From Mesorhizobium mediterraneum (GTDB lineage Bacteria > Pseudomonadota > Alphaproteobacteria > Rhizobiales > Rhizobiaceae), in NCBI RefSeq assembly GCF_002284565.1, contig NZ_NPKI01000039.1:1-61937 (forward strand): DNA of 61,937 nucleotides, read 5' to 3'. The position numbers were made by a program, and so were the translations under genes. Positions 45,548 through 53,781 of this stretch are shown one piece after another. Below the pieces are notes generated by a model. It was not told where the DNA came from. It searched no databases and saw only the letters and a program-made list of their open reading frames with translations. Within the stretch, counting starts at the first letter, position 1; every line of letters starts with the position of its first letter.

Positions 45548-46870
45548 ATGCGACGTTCCGCAGCGCCAAGGCCGCATAAACGTGAAGGCATCTGGTATCT
45601 CGTTCGCAGGGTGCCGAAGGAATTCGCGGCGTTTGATCGCCGCTGCCTGGTACGCATTTCCACGGGGGTCGCCGTGGCTGACGATCCCCGCGGTGTACGG
45701 GCGCGAGATGCAGTGCAAAGCCTCGGCGCAGGGCTGGAGGCGTATTGGCGTAGACTGCGGGAAGGCCAATCCGCCGAGGCGGGGCTGCGTTTCGAAGCCG
45801 CGAGGAAGCGCGCGCGGTCATTTGGATTGGCCTATCGCACTAACGAGGAACTAGCAGCGGGGCCGCTCGACGAACTCATGGCCCGCATCAAGCTGCTTCT
45901 CGACAAAAAATCGATCGAGGACGCGGAGGACGTCTCGGCGGTGATGGGTGGGGAGAAGCGGCCAGCGGTCCGCCTGAGCGGTCTTATCAAGGAATTCGAG
46001 ACGATCGAGCAACAGAACTTGCTGACTATGTCGCCCAACCAAATCAAGAAATGGCGTAACCCCAAAAAGCGCGCAGTTGCCAATCTGGTTGGAGTCATTG
46101 GCGACAAGGAGATCGCAAGCCTCACTCGGGACGACGCAGTCGCGTTCCGCGAGTGGTGGCAAAAGCGGATCGTTGAGGACGGACTTGATATCGGTACGGC
46201 CAACAAGGACATCGGCCATGTTTCGAAAATGCTGCGCGTCGTCGATCTGACTCACCAGCTCAAGCTGGAGCCGGTTTTTCGCAACCTCCGTCTTTCCGGC
46301 GCCGTCCCCGGGCAACGCGCTGCGTTCCCAGCGGAGTTCATTCAGGAGAAGATACTCGCTGAAGGCGCGCTCGACGGACTCAATGACGAAGCCCGCCATC
46401 TAATCTATGTAATTGCCGATACCGGACTCAGGCTTTCTGAAGCGGCAAACCTCACCACCGAAACAATCCACCTCGATCAAGAAATCCCGCATGTGCGGGT
46501 GCGCCCCAATGGCCGTCGCTTGAAGACCGGTCATTCAGCCCGTGACATTCCCTTGGTTGGCGGCGCACTTGCAGCCATCAAGCTCCATCCGGGCGGCTTT
46601 CCTCGCTATCGCGACAAGGCCGCCTCACTTTCAGCGCTCGTCAACAAGGTGCTCGCCAGCAAGGAACTTCTGCCGACTTCCGAGCATAGTCTTTATAGCC
46701 TGCGTCACACTTTCGAGGACCGGCTGACGGCAGTTGAGGCGCCGGAGAAGGTAATTGCCTCTCTGATGGGCCACAAATGGATCCGGCCGAAATACGGCGC
46801 GGGACCTTCGTTAGCGCAAAAGCGCGAGTGGCTCCAAAAAATCGCTTTTACCCCGCCCGGGCGAATGTGA
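45548..46870 (+). CDS. Tyrosine recombinase / integrase
   Basis: 440 residues. The N-terminal part includes a degenerate DNA-binding region and a core-binding SAM-like domain (about 140-225). The catalytic domain has Arg I in ADTGLRLSEAANL near 295, the box II region YSLRHTFEDRL near 381 (Tyr where His is usual), LMGHK and the nucleophile region in RPKYGAG. It starts 114 bases downstream of tRNA-Ser(GGA), the typical place for an integrase using that tRNA 3-prime end. Tripartite mesorhizobial ICEs are reported to use an integrase (IntS) at a serine tRNA; this may be a relative. Confidence 0.9.
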   Translation: MRRSAAPRPHKREGIWYLVRRVPKEFAAFDRRCLVRISTGVAVADDPRGVRARDAVQSLGAGLEAYWRRLREGQSAEAGLRFEAARKRARSFGLAYRTNEELAAGPLDELMARIKLLLDKKSIEDAEDVSAVMGGEKRPAVRLSGLIKEFETIEQQNLLTMSPNQIKKWRNPKKRAVANLVGVIGDKEIASLTRDDAVAFREWWQKRIVEDGLDIGTANKDIGHVSKMLRVVDLTHQLKLEPVFRNLRLSGAVPGQRAAFPAEFIQEKILAEGALDGLNDEARHLIYVIADTGLRLSEAANLTTETIHLDQEIPHVRVRPNGRRLKTGHSARDIPLVGGALAAIKLHPGGFPRYRDKAASLSALVNKVLASKELLPTSEHSLYSLRHTFEDRLTAVEAPEKVIASLMGHKWIRPKYGAGPSLAQKREWLQKIAFTPPGRM

Positions 46871-47180
46871 TTGCGCCATCCAGGCCGTGAGAACCAACCT
46901 CACGGCTCCAGCTGTCCGAGCCATTTAGGTTGAGCGTGGCCAGCACGCGCTGCGCTCGCTCGCGATTTCCGAGCTTCCGCCGCATTTGTTCGACCTCGTA
47001 TTCCAGCCTTTCGAAGGTCGGTGTATAGGCATCTCCATGACGGATGACCAAGTAGGCCGCAACAGCTAGACAGCATTCGAGCTCCGTGGCCGATGGACCG
47101 GAAAAAGGGGCGACGCCATAGCAAGGCGCGCAACGCCTCTCGAAAGCTTCCGAACTAGGCAAACGGCCAGCACGTGGCAT
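46848..47180 (-). CDS. Hypothetical protein
   Basis: 110 residues, soluble. LECCLAVAAYLVIRHGDAYTP is followed by a helical stretch FERLEYEVEQMRRKLGNRERAQRVL. It overlaps the convergent integrase end by 23 bases and lies 12 bases after the small gene at 47193, so the two may be one unit. The ribosome binding site is weak. No family recognised. Confidence 0.5.
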   Translation of the reverse strand: MPRAGRLPSSEAFERRCAPCYGVAPFSGPSATELECCLAVAAYLVIRHGDAYTPTFERLEYEVEQMRRKLGNRERAQRVLATLNLNGSDSWSREVGSHGLDGAITFARAG

Positions 47181-47192
47181 CGTGACAGAAAC

Positions 47193-47453
47193 CTATGCCT
47201 GATCGACGAACCTGAAGTGCTCACGAAGCTTGACCGGTGCGCAGGCCATCGGAGGGACAATTCCGCTCTGCCTAAAACCGACAAAAATTTTGAAACACCC
47301 GTCCCTCCGGCTCGAATTCAAAAGTTCAGCCCAGACAGGAACGCCTGATATCTTGTCGTGCACTGTCACCGTGCCAAACCTGGTGCCGGCGACAACGGCA
47401 GTTTGGCGAGCAGAAGAATTCCCGAGACTGAGACGTTCTACGGCTTGGCTCAT
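47193..47453 (-). CDS. Hypothetical protein
   Basis: 86 residues. AGGAGG stands 9 bases before the ATG, a strong signal in an otherwise sparse region. The middle reads FGTVTVHDKISGVPVWAELL. No domain recognised. Its place behind the integrase, in a two-gene unit on the other strand, would suit an element-borne accessory or directionality gene, but nothing in the sequence proves that. Confidence 0.5.
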   Translation of the reverse strand: MSQAVERLSLGNSSARQTAVVAGTRFGTVTVHDKISGVPVWAELLNSSRRDGCFKIFVGFRQSGIVPPMACAPVKLREHFRFVDQA

Positions 47454-47972
47454 GTTCGCGTTCCTCCTCGATTGGAAACAGGATGGGCCATATGGAAGCG
47501 AATAAAAGGAGGTTGGTGACGAGTCTCGGTAGTGGAGTAGAAACGGATGGAAAAGCTTGCGCTATTCGCCATCGGCGCCGCTAAGCGCACTTGAGAGAAG
47601 GGGCATGATCGCCAAGAGATGACGTCCGAAGAACTCTAGCGCGTCGCTTGTCGCCCCACTCTGAACTCTCGTCGGTCTGGTCCATTTATTCGACTCGAGG
47701 ATGTTCGTCCGTTCATCCGGCAGGCTGCATGATCGGCATTGGCGAGGCAATCGAGGCGACAAACATCGCTCGATATGAGTAGCCGACAGGCAATCTCTAA
47801 TTGCGAGGAGCGGATAGAATTGGGTACGGTCAAGGGATGAAAACGCGATATGGCTACGCTGGCGTCCATATGTTCGACCGCACATCCAGCCTTAGCCGGT
47901 CGCTGTGTGTCAAAGCGATTTAGAGGCGCGACACCGCAAGCCAGTTAGAAATGCGACAGTGACGCGTCTTTT

Positions 47973-47988
47973 TGGCACGACCTTAGCA
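47973..47988 (+). promoter_or_regulatory. Candidate sigma-54 promoter
   Basis: TGGCACG-N4-TAGCA, with GG at 47974-47975 and GC at 47986-47987 at the required spacing. It has one mismatch to the consensus TTGCA part. No NifA-type TGT-N10-ACA site was found upstream, and the downstream plus-strand frames are not convincing genes, so activity is uncertain. Confidence 0.35.
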
Positions 47989-48035
47989 CCCGATCGGGCC
48001 TCAGCTGGTCGTGGTTGCGCAGCCCGATCGGGTGC
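47986..48035. repeat. Inverted repeat of two CCCGATCGGG palindromes
   Basis: GCACCCGATCGGGC (47986-47999) is mirrored by GCCCGATCGGGTGC (48022-48035) with 22 bases between. Each arm contains the 10-bp palindrome CCCGATCGGG, so the two arms are also direct copies of one site. It starts on the candidate sigma-54 promoter -12 element. Possibly a paired operator or a hairpin. Confidence 0.7.
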
Positions 48036-48760
48036 GATTTTATAGAGCTCCCCTGGCTTTAGCTTTGAGATCCCGTCATCGACACAAATGCAAGGGAACG
48101 GTCCGACCGCTTGCGGACATTCGACATGCCGTGGCAGCTTGCTATGGTGAGCCAGCGCATTCCGATACACGTTTTCCGCGCTCTTCAATTCGTCAGGCGT
48201 GAGACGGTCGTGACCGCTGCGCCAATTGATCTCGTGGCAGGGTTTGAGAAGCCTCTGGTTCTCGTTGTCGACGGACGAAGCTTTGATCCCACTCGATCAA
48301 GAGTGCGCTCTTTGCGAAGCCGGCTATACCGTTGCTCCAGCCCCTGTGCTGAGGCTGAGCGCTTGATCAAGGACAGCCCCCGGCCGCTGCTGTTCTGGAC
48401 GTGAAGTTGCGGGATGGTGACTGCGTTGAGGTCGCGAAGACCTTGACCGCGGGTACGTTGTTCATCCGGATGAGCGCTGAGCCGAGAAGCGGCCAAGAAC
48501 GCTTGCCTGTATTCGAATCCTACGGGAACCGCGAAACGAGCGTCCAAGGGACGCAATTCTCCGACGTCGTTCACTCAAGCTCATCTCGCAACTTGAACGC
48601 TTGTATCAAGCCGCTGCGTGTGCGCCGGTGGACCGGATTGCTGCATCCAAACCACGTGCTCAGTTCCGCCCCCGCAATAACTCTACCGTCCGAAACGGCT
48701 TTCGCGCGCCAGGTCCACCCCACATGAAAGTTCCGCGAGCAGCACGGACGGAGAGGCCGG

Positions 48761-50584
48761 TCACAACTCCTTCGCGTGCTCTTTTACTACCGAATCAAGT
48801 GCCAGATGGAGAGGCACTGCCTTAGAGAACAGGAAGCCCTGCGCGGTTCTGCAGCCAAGCTTGTACAGAGTTTGCCGATCTGCCTCTGTTTCAACGCCCT
48901 CGGCCATGACCTCGATCCCGAGCGTCCTACCAAGATCAATCACCGCTTTGACAAGCAGCCGATCCTCCCGGGACTTGGCTAAGCCGCGAATGAAGCCCTG
49001 GTCTATTTTCACCTTCCTGATCCGACTGTCCTTGAGCGATGCCAACGTCGAAAAACCGGTGCCGAAGTCATCGAGCGCGATAGAAATGCCAGCATGTGAA
49101 AGCCGGCCGAGCTTTTCATCCACTCTGTCCGGATCCACTGGGCCTTCTTCGGTAATCTCGATATCGAACATCGTTGCAGGGAGGTCTTTTGCCGCCAGAC
49201 CATTAAGAATCATGTCGTCAATATCGCCAGCTTCCAATTCGCGCGGTGAAACATTCATCGCCACACGAACATCACGACAGTCAGCTTTGACCAAGCCCTC
49301 GATAAGAGCGCAACAGTCGGCGAATACCGTTTGAGTTAGCAGCTGAAGCATTCCAGTTTCGCGTGCCGCTGTCATGATCTCGGGCGGAGAAATGGGACCG
49401 TGAAGCGGGTGAGACCACCTTAGCAAGGCTTCAAAACCGACGACGGCTTCAGTTTCGAGTCTTACGATTGGCTGGAACCAAGGGACCAAGCTTCTCATCG
49501 TTATCGCCGAATGAAGATCGCGTTCGATTGACTGGCGGCGTTGCAGTTCCCGGGCTAGCTCGGCATCGAACAGACAAAATTCATTCCTGCCGCGGCGCTT
49601 AGCTGTGTAAAGGGCGATGTCGGCCCGCAACAACATTTCCGTTAGTCCGGGGTTTTCAGCCAAGTAGATTCCTATAGACGCTCCAATGCGGACCGATGCG
49701 ATCCCAGGATAGGGGCGAGCAAGCTTGGCTATGAGATTGGACGCGAGATTGGTGGGAGAAGGAGAATTCTTTCGCGAAGAAAAAATCAGCACGAATTCAT
49801 CCCCACCGATGCGGGCGAGCGTTGAGCCCTCCGGTGCTTCTTCCTCTATTCGGCGGGCGATCCTGACAAGCAGCTCGTCACCCGTTCTGTGACCGTAGGT
49901 ATCGTTGACAGATTTGAACCCATCCAGATCAATCAGCATGGCGACAAAGGGCCCATCAGTGTTCTCAAACTGATCGATTGCATGTTCGAGGCCGCGCCTG
50001 TTGAGGAGCGCGGTAAGATGGTCCTCCCTGGAATTGCGCTCCATTTCCGCGGCAAGCCGCTCGGCTTGATGTCTCAGGCGGCTCGCGTCACGGAAGCGCG
50101 CTTGTCCAACGAACGAGGCTCGAACCAGGCCGCCCTCGAAAAGCAGGACGGCAAAAGCCAGAATGTAGTTTTCCAGGGTTCCCTTCGTCAGCAAGCATGC
50201 GGCGGCAATGAGGAGTGGCGGTGTGATGAAGTATATCGCTGCCGCAGCATATGAGCTGCCGTACGTGACCGCGCCAGCTGAAATGCCCGCCAGAATTATT
50301 AGATGCAGCGATGCTTGAGACGTAGTGTACCCAGCCGTTAGGACGGCAAGGAATGACCAGGTGAATCCCGCCAGAAGAGCAAGCCTGCCAAACCAGCGAA
50401 GCCGCAGCCAAACCCGTGTCAGATCATCCTGGACTCCGGGTTCCTTCAGCTGATGACGGGCGAGTGCAAGGCGGGCGGCATTTATCGCATTAACGACCGA
50501 AAACCAGGCCGCGCCAGCAAGACCGTTCCCGGAAAGGGCCTGCACGGTCAAAATCAGCCCGGACAGCACAATGCTTATCGGCAT
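48761..50584 (-). CDS. GGDEF-EAL cyclic-di-GMP signalling protein
   Basis: 607 residues from ATG 50584. Four to five N-terminal membrane helices (to about 165) form a sensor. The GGDEF domain (about 190-345) has an intact RIGGDEF and no RxxD inhibitory site. The EAL domain (about 360-600) keeps FEALLRW, the Asn in NVSPRE, DDFGTGFS, KIDQGFI and MAEGVET, so phosphodiesterase activity is likely. The frame stays open about 45 codons upstream with protein-like residues (EDPLEARILQDQLADLRAG) but no usual start codon, so the true N-terminus may be longer or its start lost. Confidence 0.9.
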   Translation of the reverse strand: MPISIVLSGLILTVQALSGNGLAGAAWFSVVNAINAARLALARHQLKEPGVQDDLTRVWLRLRWFGRLALLAGFTWSFLAVLTAGYTTSQASLHLIILAGISAGAVTYGSSYAAAAIYFITPPLLIAAACLLTKGTLENYILAFAVLLFEGGLVRASFVGQARFRDASRLRHQAERLAAEMERNSREDHLTALLNRRGLEHAIDQFENTDGPFVAMLIDLDGFKSVNDTYGHRTGDELLVRIARRIEEEAPEGSTLARIGGDEFVLIFSSRKNSPSPTNLASNLIAKLARPYPGIASVRIGASIGIYLAENPGLTEMLLRADIALYTAKRRGRNEFCLFDAELARELQRRQSIERDLHSAITMRSLVPWFQPIVRLETEAVVGFEALLRWSHPLHGPISPPEIMTAARETGMLQLLTQTVFADCCALIEGLVKADCRDVRVAMNVSPRELEAGDIDDMILNGLAAKDLPATMFDIEITEEGPVDPDRVDEKLGRLSHAGISIALDDFGTGFSTLASLKDSRIRKVKIDQGFIRGLAKSREDRLLVKAVIDLGRTLGIEVMAEGVETEADRQTLYKLGCRTAQGFLFSKAVPLHLALDSVVKEHAKEL

Positions 50585-50841
50585 TGAGACGAAAAGGCCT
50601 GCCCTCAGATCAGCGAGCTGGTCCTGAAGGATTCTCGCCTCCAGCGGATCTTCTTTTTCCAGGGCTGGACGGGTCAGCTTGCTTACTCCTGCTTGTCCGC
50701 AGCCTACGCAGCCCCCCTGAAGGACGGGTTAATTCTTCAATCGGAGATCAGCGTCGGGAGCAGGATTACTCCGGCGCATGATGCACTCTCTCGCATCGCT
50801 CGCCCAGCACATCGCGCAAAAATGCAACTGCTGGTGCAGTA

Positions 50842-52020
50842 TCACCGCTGGAGCTCCGCCGAAATCCCATGCCGGACAAGGGGAACATGTTGGGCAAAGC
50901 GAAGCCCCAGATGCCTTGCAAGCCGTGCCGCCAGGTGGTCTCTGGAGTAGAGTCCAACCAGTATGTTCGTTGCATGGTAGAGCGGCGCCGCCGACAGGCG
51001 CAGCCGCCTTTCGTATATGTGCAGCATGTCGGGGTCGCCAACATTGCGGCCGTCGCGGCACGCAGTCATGATTCCACGGGCGAGCTGCTTCTGGCTGCTG
51101 AGGCCGATGTTGAATCCGTGAGCGGTCACCGGGTGCATGCCGATGGCAGCGTCGCCGATGAGTGCGGCGCTCGGGGCCCGGAATTTGTGCGCCCACGTCG
51201 TGACCAGCGGATAGGTATGGCGCTTGCTTGCCAAGGTCATTTTTCCAAGGCGCCCTCGACACCGTTTCGTCAACTCCGACAGGAACAAATCGTCATCGAA
51301 GGCAAGCAGTCTATAGGCCTCGTTTGAGCGCAATGTGAGCAGCAGCGACGACACGCCTTCCGCGAGGGGCAATATCGCTATCGTCTGATGGTGATCGAAC
51401 CATTCGATGGCGATCTGGTGGTGGGCGCGCTCGTGCCTCACTCGGCAAATCAGCATCGAGTGGCCAAGCCGGTTGATATCGGCGCCGATGCCCAGCAGAT
51501 CACGCGTGGCGGACAAACGCGAATCCGCGGCAACAACAAGCCGAGCAGTTAAACGCGCGCCATTAGAGAGCGTTACGACTGCTCCTTCTTGGCTGTTTGT
51601 TGCATCGACGACCGAGTGGCCGCACAACAGCCGGGCGCGATCCTGCAAGCGGACGATTTTGAACAGCGCCTCGCGGATCCGGCAATTTGGAACCAAAACC
51701 CCCAGCGGTTCTCCAGAGTTGCTGGGAGGATCGAAACGAAGAGCGAATGCGCTCGAGCCGTTGAGCACGCGCGCGCCTTGAAGTGCTGATTTGTCCGAAG
51801 CCGGGATGACATCCCAGGCGCCGAGCTCGCGAAGGGTTCTGATCGAAGCGTTGGTCAGCGCGATTTCGCGACCATCGAAAGCCGGATTCGCCAGACTATA
51901 GAATGTGTTCTGTTCAACAACTGCCACCTTGAGTTCGCTTTGGGCAAGCGACGCAGCGAACGAAAGGCCGACCGGCCCGGCTCCAACGACAACGATGTCA
52001 AAATTCTCGTCAGAGCCCAT
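50842..52020 (-). CDS. ubiM: UbiM-like FAD-dependent ubiquinone hydroxylase
   Basis: 392 residues, UbiH/UbiF/Coq6 family. The FAD motif is VVVGAGPVGLSFAASLAQ near residue 10. The second FAD motif with the GD pair is ALIGDAAIGMHPVTAHGFNIGL near 295. The family is best known for ring hydroxylation in ubiquinone synthesis, and UbiM is the variant with broad or C5 specificity. ATG 52020 opens the protein just before the FAD motif. The upstream 240 bases are a diverged copy of the region before the CHAT-like gene. No other ubi gene is adjacent. Confidence 0.82.
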   Translation of the reverse strand: MGSDENFDIVVVGAGPVGLSFAASLAQSELKVAVVEQNTFYSLANPAFDGREIALTNASIRTLRELGAWDVIPASDKSALQGARVLNGSSAFALRFDPPSNSGEPLGVLVPNCRIREALFKIVRLQDRARLLCGHSVVDATNSQEGAVVTLSNGARLTARLVVAADSRLSATRDLLGIGADINRLGHSMLICRVRHERAHHQIAIEWFDHHQTIAILPLAEGVSSLLLTLRSNEAYRLLAFDDDLFLSELTKRCRGRLGKMTLASKRHTYPLVTTWAHKFRAPSAALIGDAAIGMHPVTAHGFNIGLSSQKQLARGIMTACRDGRNVGDPDMLHIYERRLRLSAAPLYHATNILVGLYSRDHLAARLARHLGLRFAQHVPLVRHGISAELQR

Positions 52021-52072
52021 CAGCGTGCCGCCATCCCGTCGGCTATCCTCGTGTAACGGTGGAACTGAGCCG

Positions 52073-52306
52073 AGTGACCTCCGCTGAGCTCCGTGCCCGC
52101 CGCATTGCCTAAAGGCGCTGGGCCGCGGGATTCGCATGGATCGGCAACGAAGCACGCAACCCGCTCAGAGGTGGATGCGGCTAACCGAACCCGCCCTTTC
52201 GCCGCGCAGCCGCGCAGATCGCCGCCAGCAAGCGAGACACTCGCGACGCTGGTCAGCCACGGCCGCGCCGCATCGATGGCCACATTCGACTTGGAACCCG
52301 TGCGCA
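52073..52306 (-). repeat. Leader copy A, upstream of the UbiM-like gene
   Basis: Collinear with copy B (52983-53404): CGCTGAG (52082), ATGGATCGG (52136), CCGCGCAGCC (52202), CCAGCAAGCGAGA (52225) and TTGGAACCCGTGCGCA (52291) recur in the same order and close to the same spacing. It begins about 60 bases upstream of the UbiM-like ATG. A 50-codon frame (52165-52317, GTG start) shares the pattern DQxRxxLACW with the small frame in copy B. Confidence 0.75.
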
Positions 52307-52309
52307 TAG

Positions 52310-52921
52310 CTACTCACGCTCCACGACGTCGAAGCGGGTTCTCTTGCTAGGGTATCGAACGTAGCGCTCTCTCTCGTCATCCCAGCCAAGGTAGCGGAAA
52401 CTTTTATGCACGACCGCGCATATCTTCGCAAGAACCTGCTGCATGGCTTCGATGTCGATGTCCTTGCAATTCAGTCGCCGATAGAGCAAAGCCCACGCGG
52501 CGACATAGTCGTCGAAATAGCGCGCGTCACTCGAACCAATGATCAACTTCGGACGGTTGGTCGATCTCGAAAACGCACGTCCCAACCCCGATGATGCTCC
52601 GCAGCACGTTGACATCACGAGGATCTTCGGCGCTGGATCCGAGCCCTGGAACATTTCTACGAAGTCAGCCCAAAGTAGGCTACCTCGCCCACTGGATGAA
52701 GCGATCCCGTCTCCATTGCCGTGCCCAGCGATGTGAAGCACGTCGCACTTCGCCTTGTTCGCTTGGACTACAGCCTCACGAAAATGCTTTCGGTCCAAAG
52801 TAATGCGATAGTCCGAGTGGATGTTGAAAGCCTTTAACAACTGCTGCAGGATCGGTCCCTCGTGCTTGTCGTGGTAGTAGTCTTTCGCGTAGTGGCAGTC
52901 GATGATGTGAACGGTTTTCAT
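52310..52921 (-). CDS. Stand-alone CHAT-like (caspase-fold) protein
   Basis: 203 residues. The core resembles CHAT/clan CD proteases: the catalytic His in CDVLHIAGHGNGDG near residue 70 and the Cys in KILVMSTCCGASSGL near 105, each after a hydrophobic strand, then PKLIIGSSDARYFDDYVAAW as in the C-terminal CHAT half. No TPR or other effector domain is attached, which is unusual because most CHAT proteins are large fusions. ATG 52921 has GGAG 6 bases upstream. Its leader is homologous to that of the UbiM-like gene. Catalytic activity is likely but unproven. Confidence 0.75.
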   Translation of the reverse strand: MKTVHIIDCHYAKDYYHDKHEGPILQQLLKAFNIHSDYRITLDRKHFREAVVQANKAKCDVLHIAGHGNGDGIASSSGRGSLLWADFVEMFQGSDPAPKILVMSTCCGASSGLGRAFSRSTNRPKLIIGSSDARYFDDYVAAWALLYRRLNCKDIDIEAMQQVLAKICAVVHKSFRYLGWDDERERYVRYPSKRTRFDVVERE

Positions 52922-53071
52922 GGCACTCCAGCCGTTTGTTCGTTGATCGTCGTGACGAGCGGACACCACGCGCCCGGAACCGCGTGACGTACGCTGAGTT
53001 CCGGTGCCGTCGCATAGCCTCAAGGCGCGGGCCGGGAATCCGGATGGATCGGGAACGACGCACACAACCCA

Positions 53072-53263
53072 TCAAAGGCGAAAGCTGTTGATCGGCCCCC
53101 GTTTCCGCGCAGCCACGCTGATGGCCAGCCAGCAAGCGAGATACACACGACCCTGGTCAGGTAAATGGCTGCGCCGTAAGCACAAGGCATAGCCGACCAC
53201 ACGACAGAAAAACCCGGCACCGTGAAGGTGCTGATAATGACGACCAAACTTTCCGTGAGTCAT
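53072..53263 (-). CDS. Possible small leader protein
   Basis: 63 codons from ATG 53263, with GAGGGAGAA upstream and two palindromes before that. It has a mildly hydrophobic centre (VYLACWLAISVAA). The pattern DQxRxxLACW and a Leu-stop end recur in the 50-codon frame of leader copy A. Another overlapping frame starts at 53267. Coding is uncertain, since the DNA-level match extends beyond the frame. Confidence 0.3.
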   Translation of the reverse strand: MTHGKFGRHYQHLHGAGFFCRVVGYALCLRRSHLPDQGRVYLACWLAISVAARKRGPINSFRL

Positions 53264-53282
53264 GCATTTCTCCCTCGAAGAC

Positions 53283-53327
53283 TGGTCTATAGACCACACC
53301 GATGAGTATGACCCTGATCTGGATCAG
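53283..53327 (-). promoter_or_regulatory. Two palindromes, one FNR/FixK-like
   Basis: TGGTCTATAGACCA (53283-53296) is a perfect 14-bp palindrome. CTGATCTGGATCAG (53314-53327) has the FNR/FixK core TGAT-N4-ATCA but C and G at the outer positions instead of T and A. They lie before the small frame at 53263 and upstream of the CHAT-like gene. The same outer change is seen in the site before fixN. Confidence 0.5.
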
Positions 53328-53625
53328 CCAGACATGACCAACCGGCACTGTCGGTTCTCGGTCGGGTGATCGATCGCGACGTTCCACTTTGGAACCCGTG
53401 CGCACATTGCCAAGCTCTCGTCGGCCACGCGAGGTACTTTCGTGGCATCAGCCGCCTCATATTGGTGCAATGGGAGGCAGTCCTTCGCACGACAGAGGCT
53501 TTTCACAAATCGATGTAGTGCGCAGCTTAGGTCAAGGTGGTCATGGAGCATGGACAGCTTGTTCCCGACCGAGCCGGCTCGACTGACGAGCGCGATCCGC
53601 GCATCTTATGCACAGCGGATTGAAA

Positions 53626-53781
53626 TCAGCGTTCCGGTTTGTCGTCCCGATCAATTAGTATCCGCTCGGCGGCTCCGTCGAGATCTTCGTATTGACCGCT
53701 TCGCAATGCCCAGACGAAGCCGGACAGGCCCAATGCACCCAGAAAAAGGGCCACGGGTATGAGATAGAGTAAGGTCGTCAC
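53626..53781 (-). CDS. fixS: cbb3 oxidase maturation protein
   Basis: 51 residues. One membrane helix (LLYLIPVALFLGALGLSGFVWAL) followed by the conserved RSGQYEDLDGAAERIL. CcoS/FixS is needed to insert cofactors into cbb3 oxidase. The start is GTG 53781, overlapping the fixI stop (GTGA). Last gene of fixGHIS. A much longer frame around it runs into fixI and is not the gene. Confidence 0.93.
   Translation of the reverse strand: MTTLLYLIPVALFLGALGLSGFVWALRSGQYEDLDGAAERILIDRDDKPER

Larger units (their letters stand above)
47454..48760. other. Low-coding stretch with decayed-looking frames
   Basis: About 1.3 kb with no convincing gene. On the minus strand between about 48270 and 47910 a frame reads protein-like (DNENQRLLKPCHEI, then HSKLPRHVECPQAVGPF and KLKPGELYKIAP) but lacks a good start, so it may be a gene remnant. 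On the plus strand 48126-48404 is open (92 residues, MPWQLAMVSQRIPIHVFRAL) without a clear ribosome binding site. The lower coding density fits element DNA. Confidence 0.5.
52983..53404 (-). repeat. Leader copy B, upstream of the CHAT-like gene
   Basis: Matching words are CGCTGAG (52992), ATGGATCGG (53044), CCGCGCAGCC (53105), CCAGCAAGCGAGA (53129) and the 16-mer TTGGAACCCGTGCGCA (53389). Relative to copy A, about 180 bases are inserted before the last block. The insert holds two palindromes and a ribosome binding site. It begins about 70 bases upstream of the CHAT-like ATG, the same geometry as copy A to its gene. The 704-base stretch 52922-53625 contains little else. Confidence 0.75.

Noticed and set aside
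47840..47972. NifA upstream activator sequence (TGT-N10-ACA)
   Set aside because: Only a TGT-N8-ACA was seen (TGTTCGACCGCACA); the spacing is wrong.
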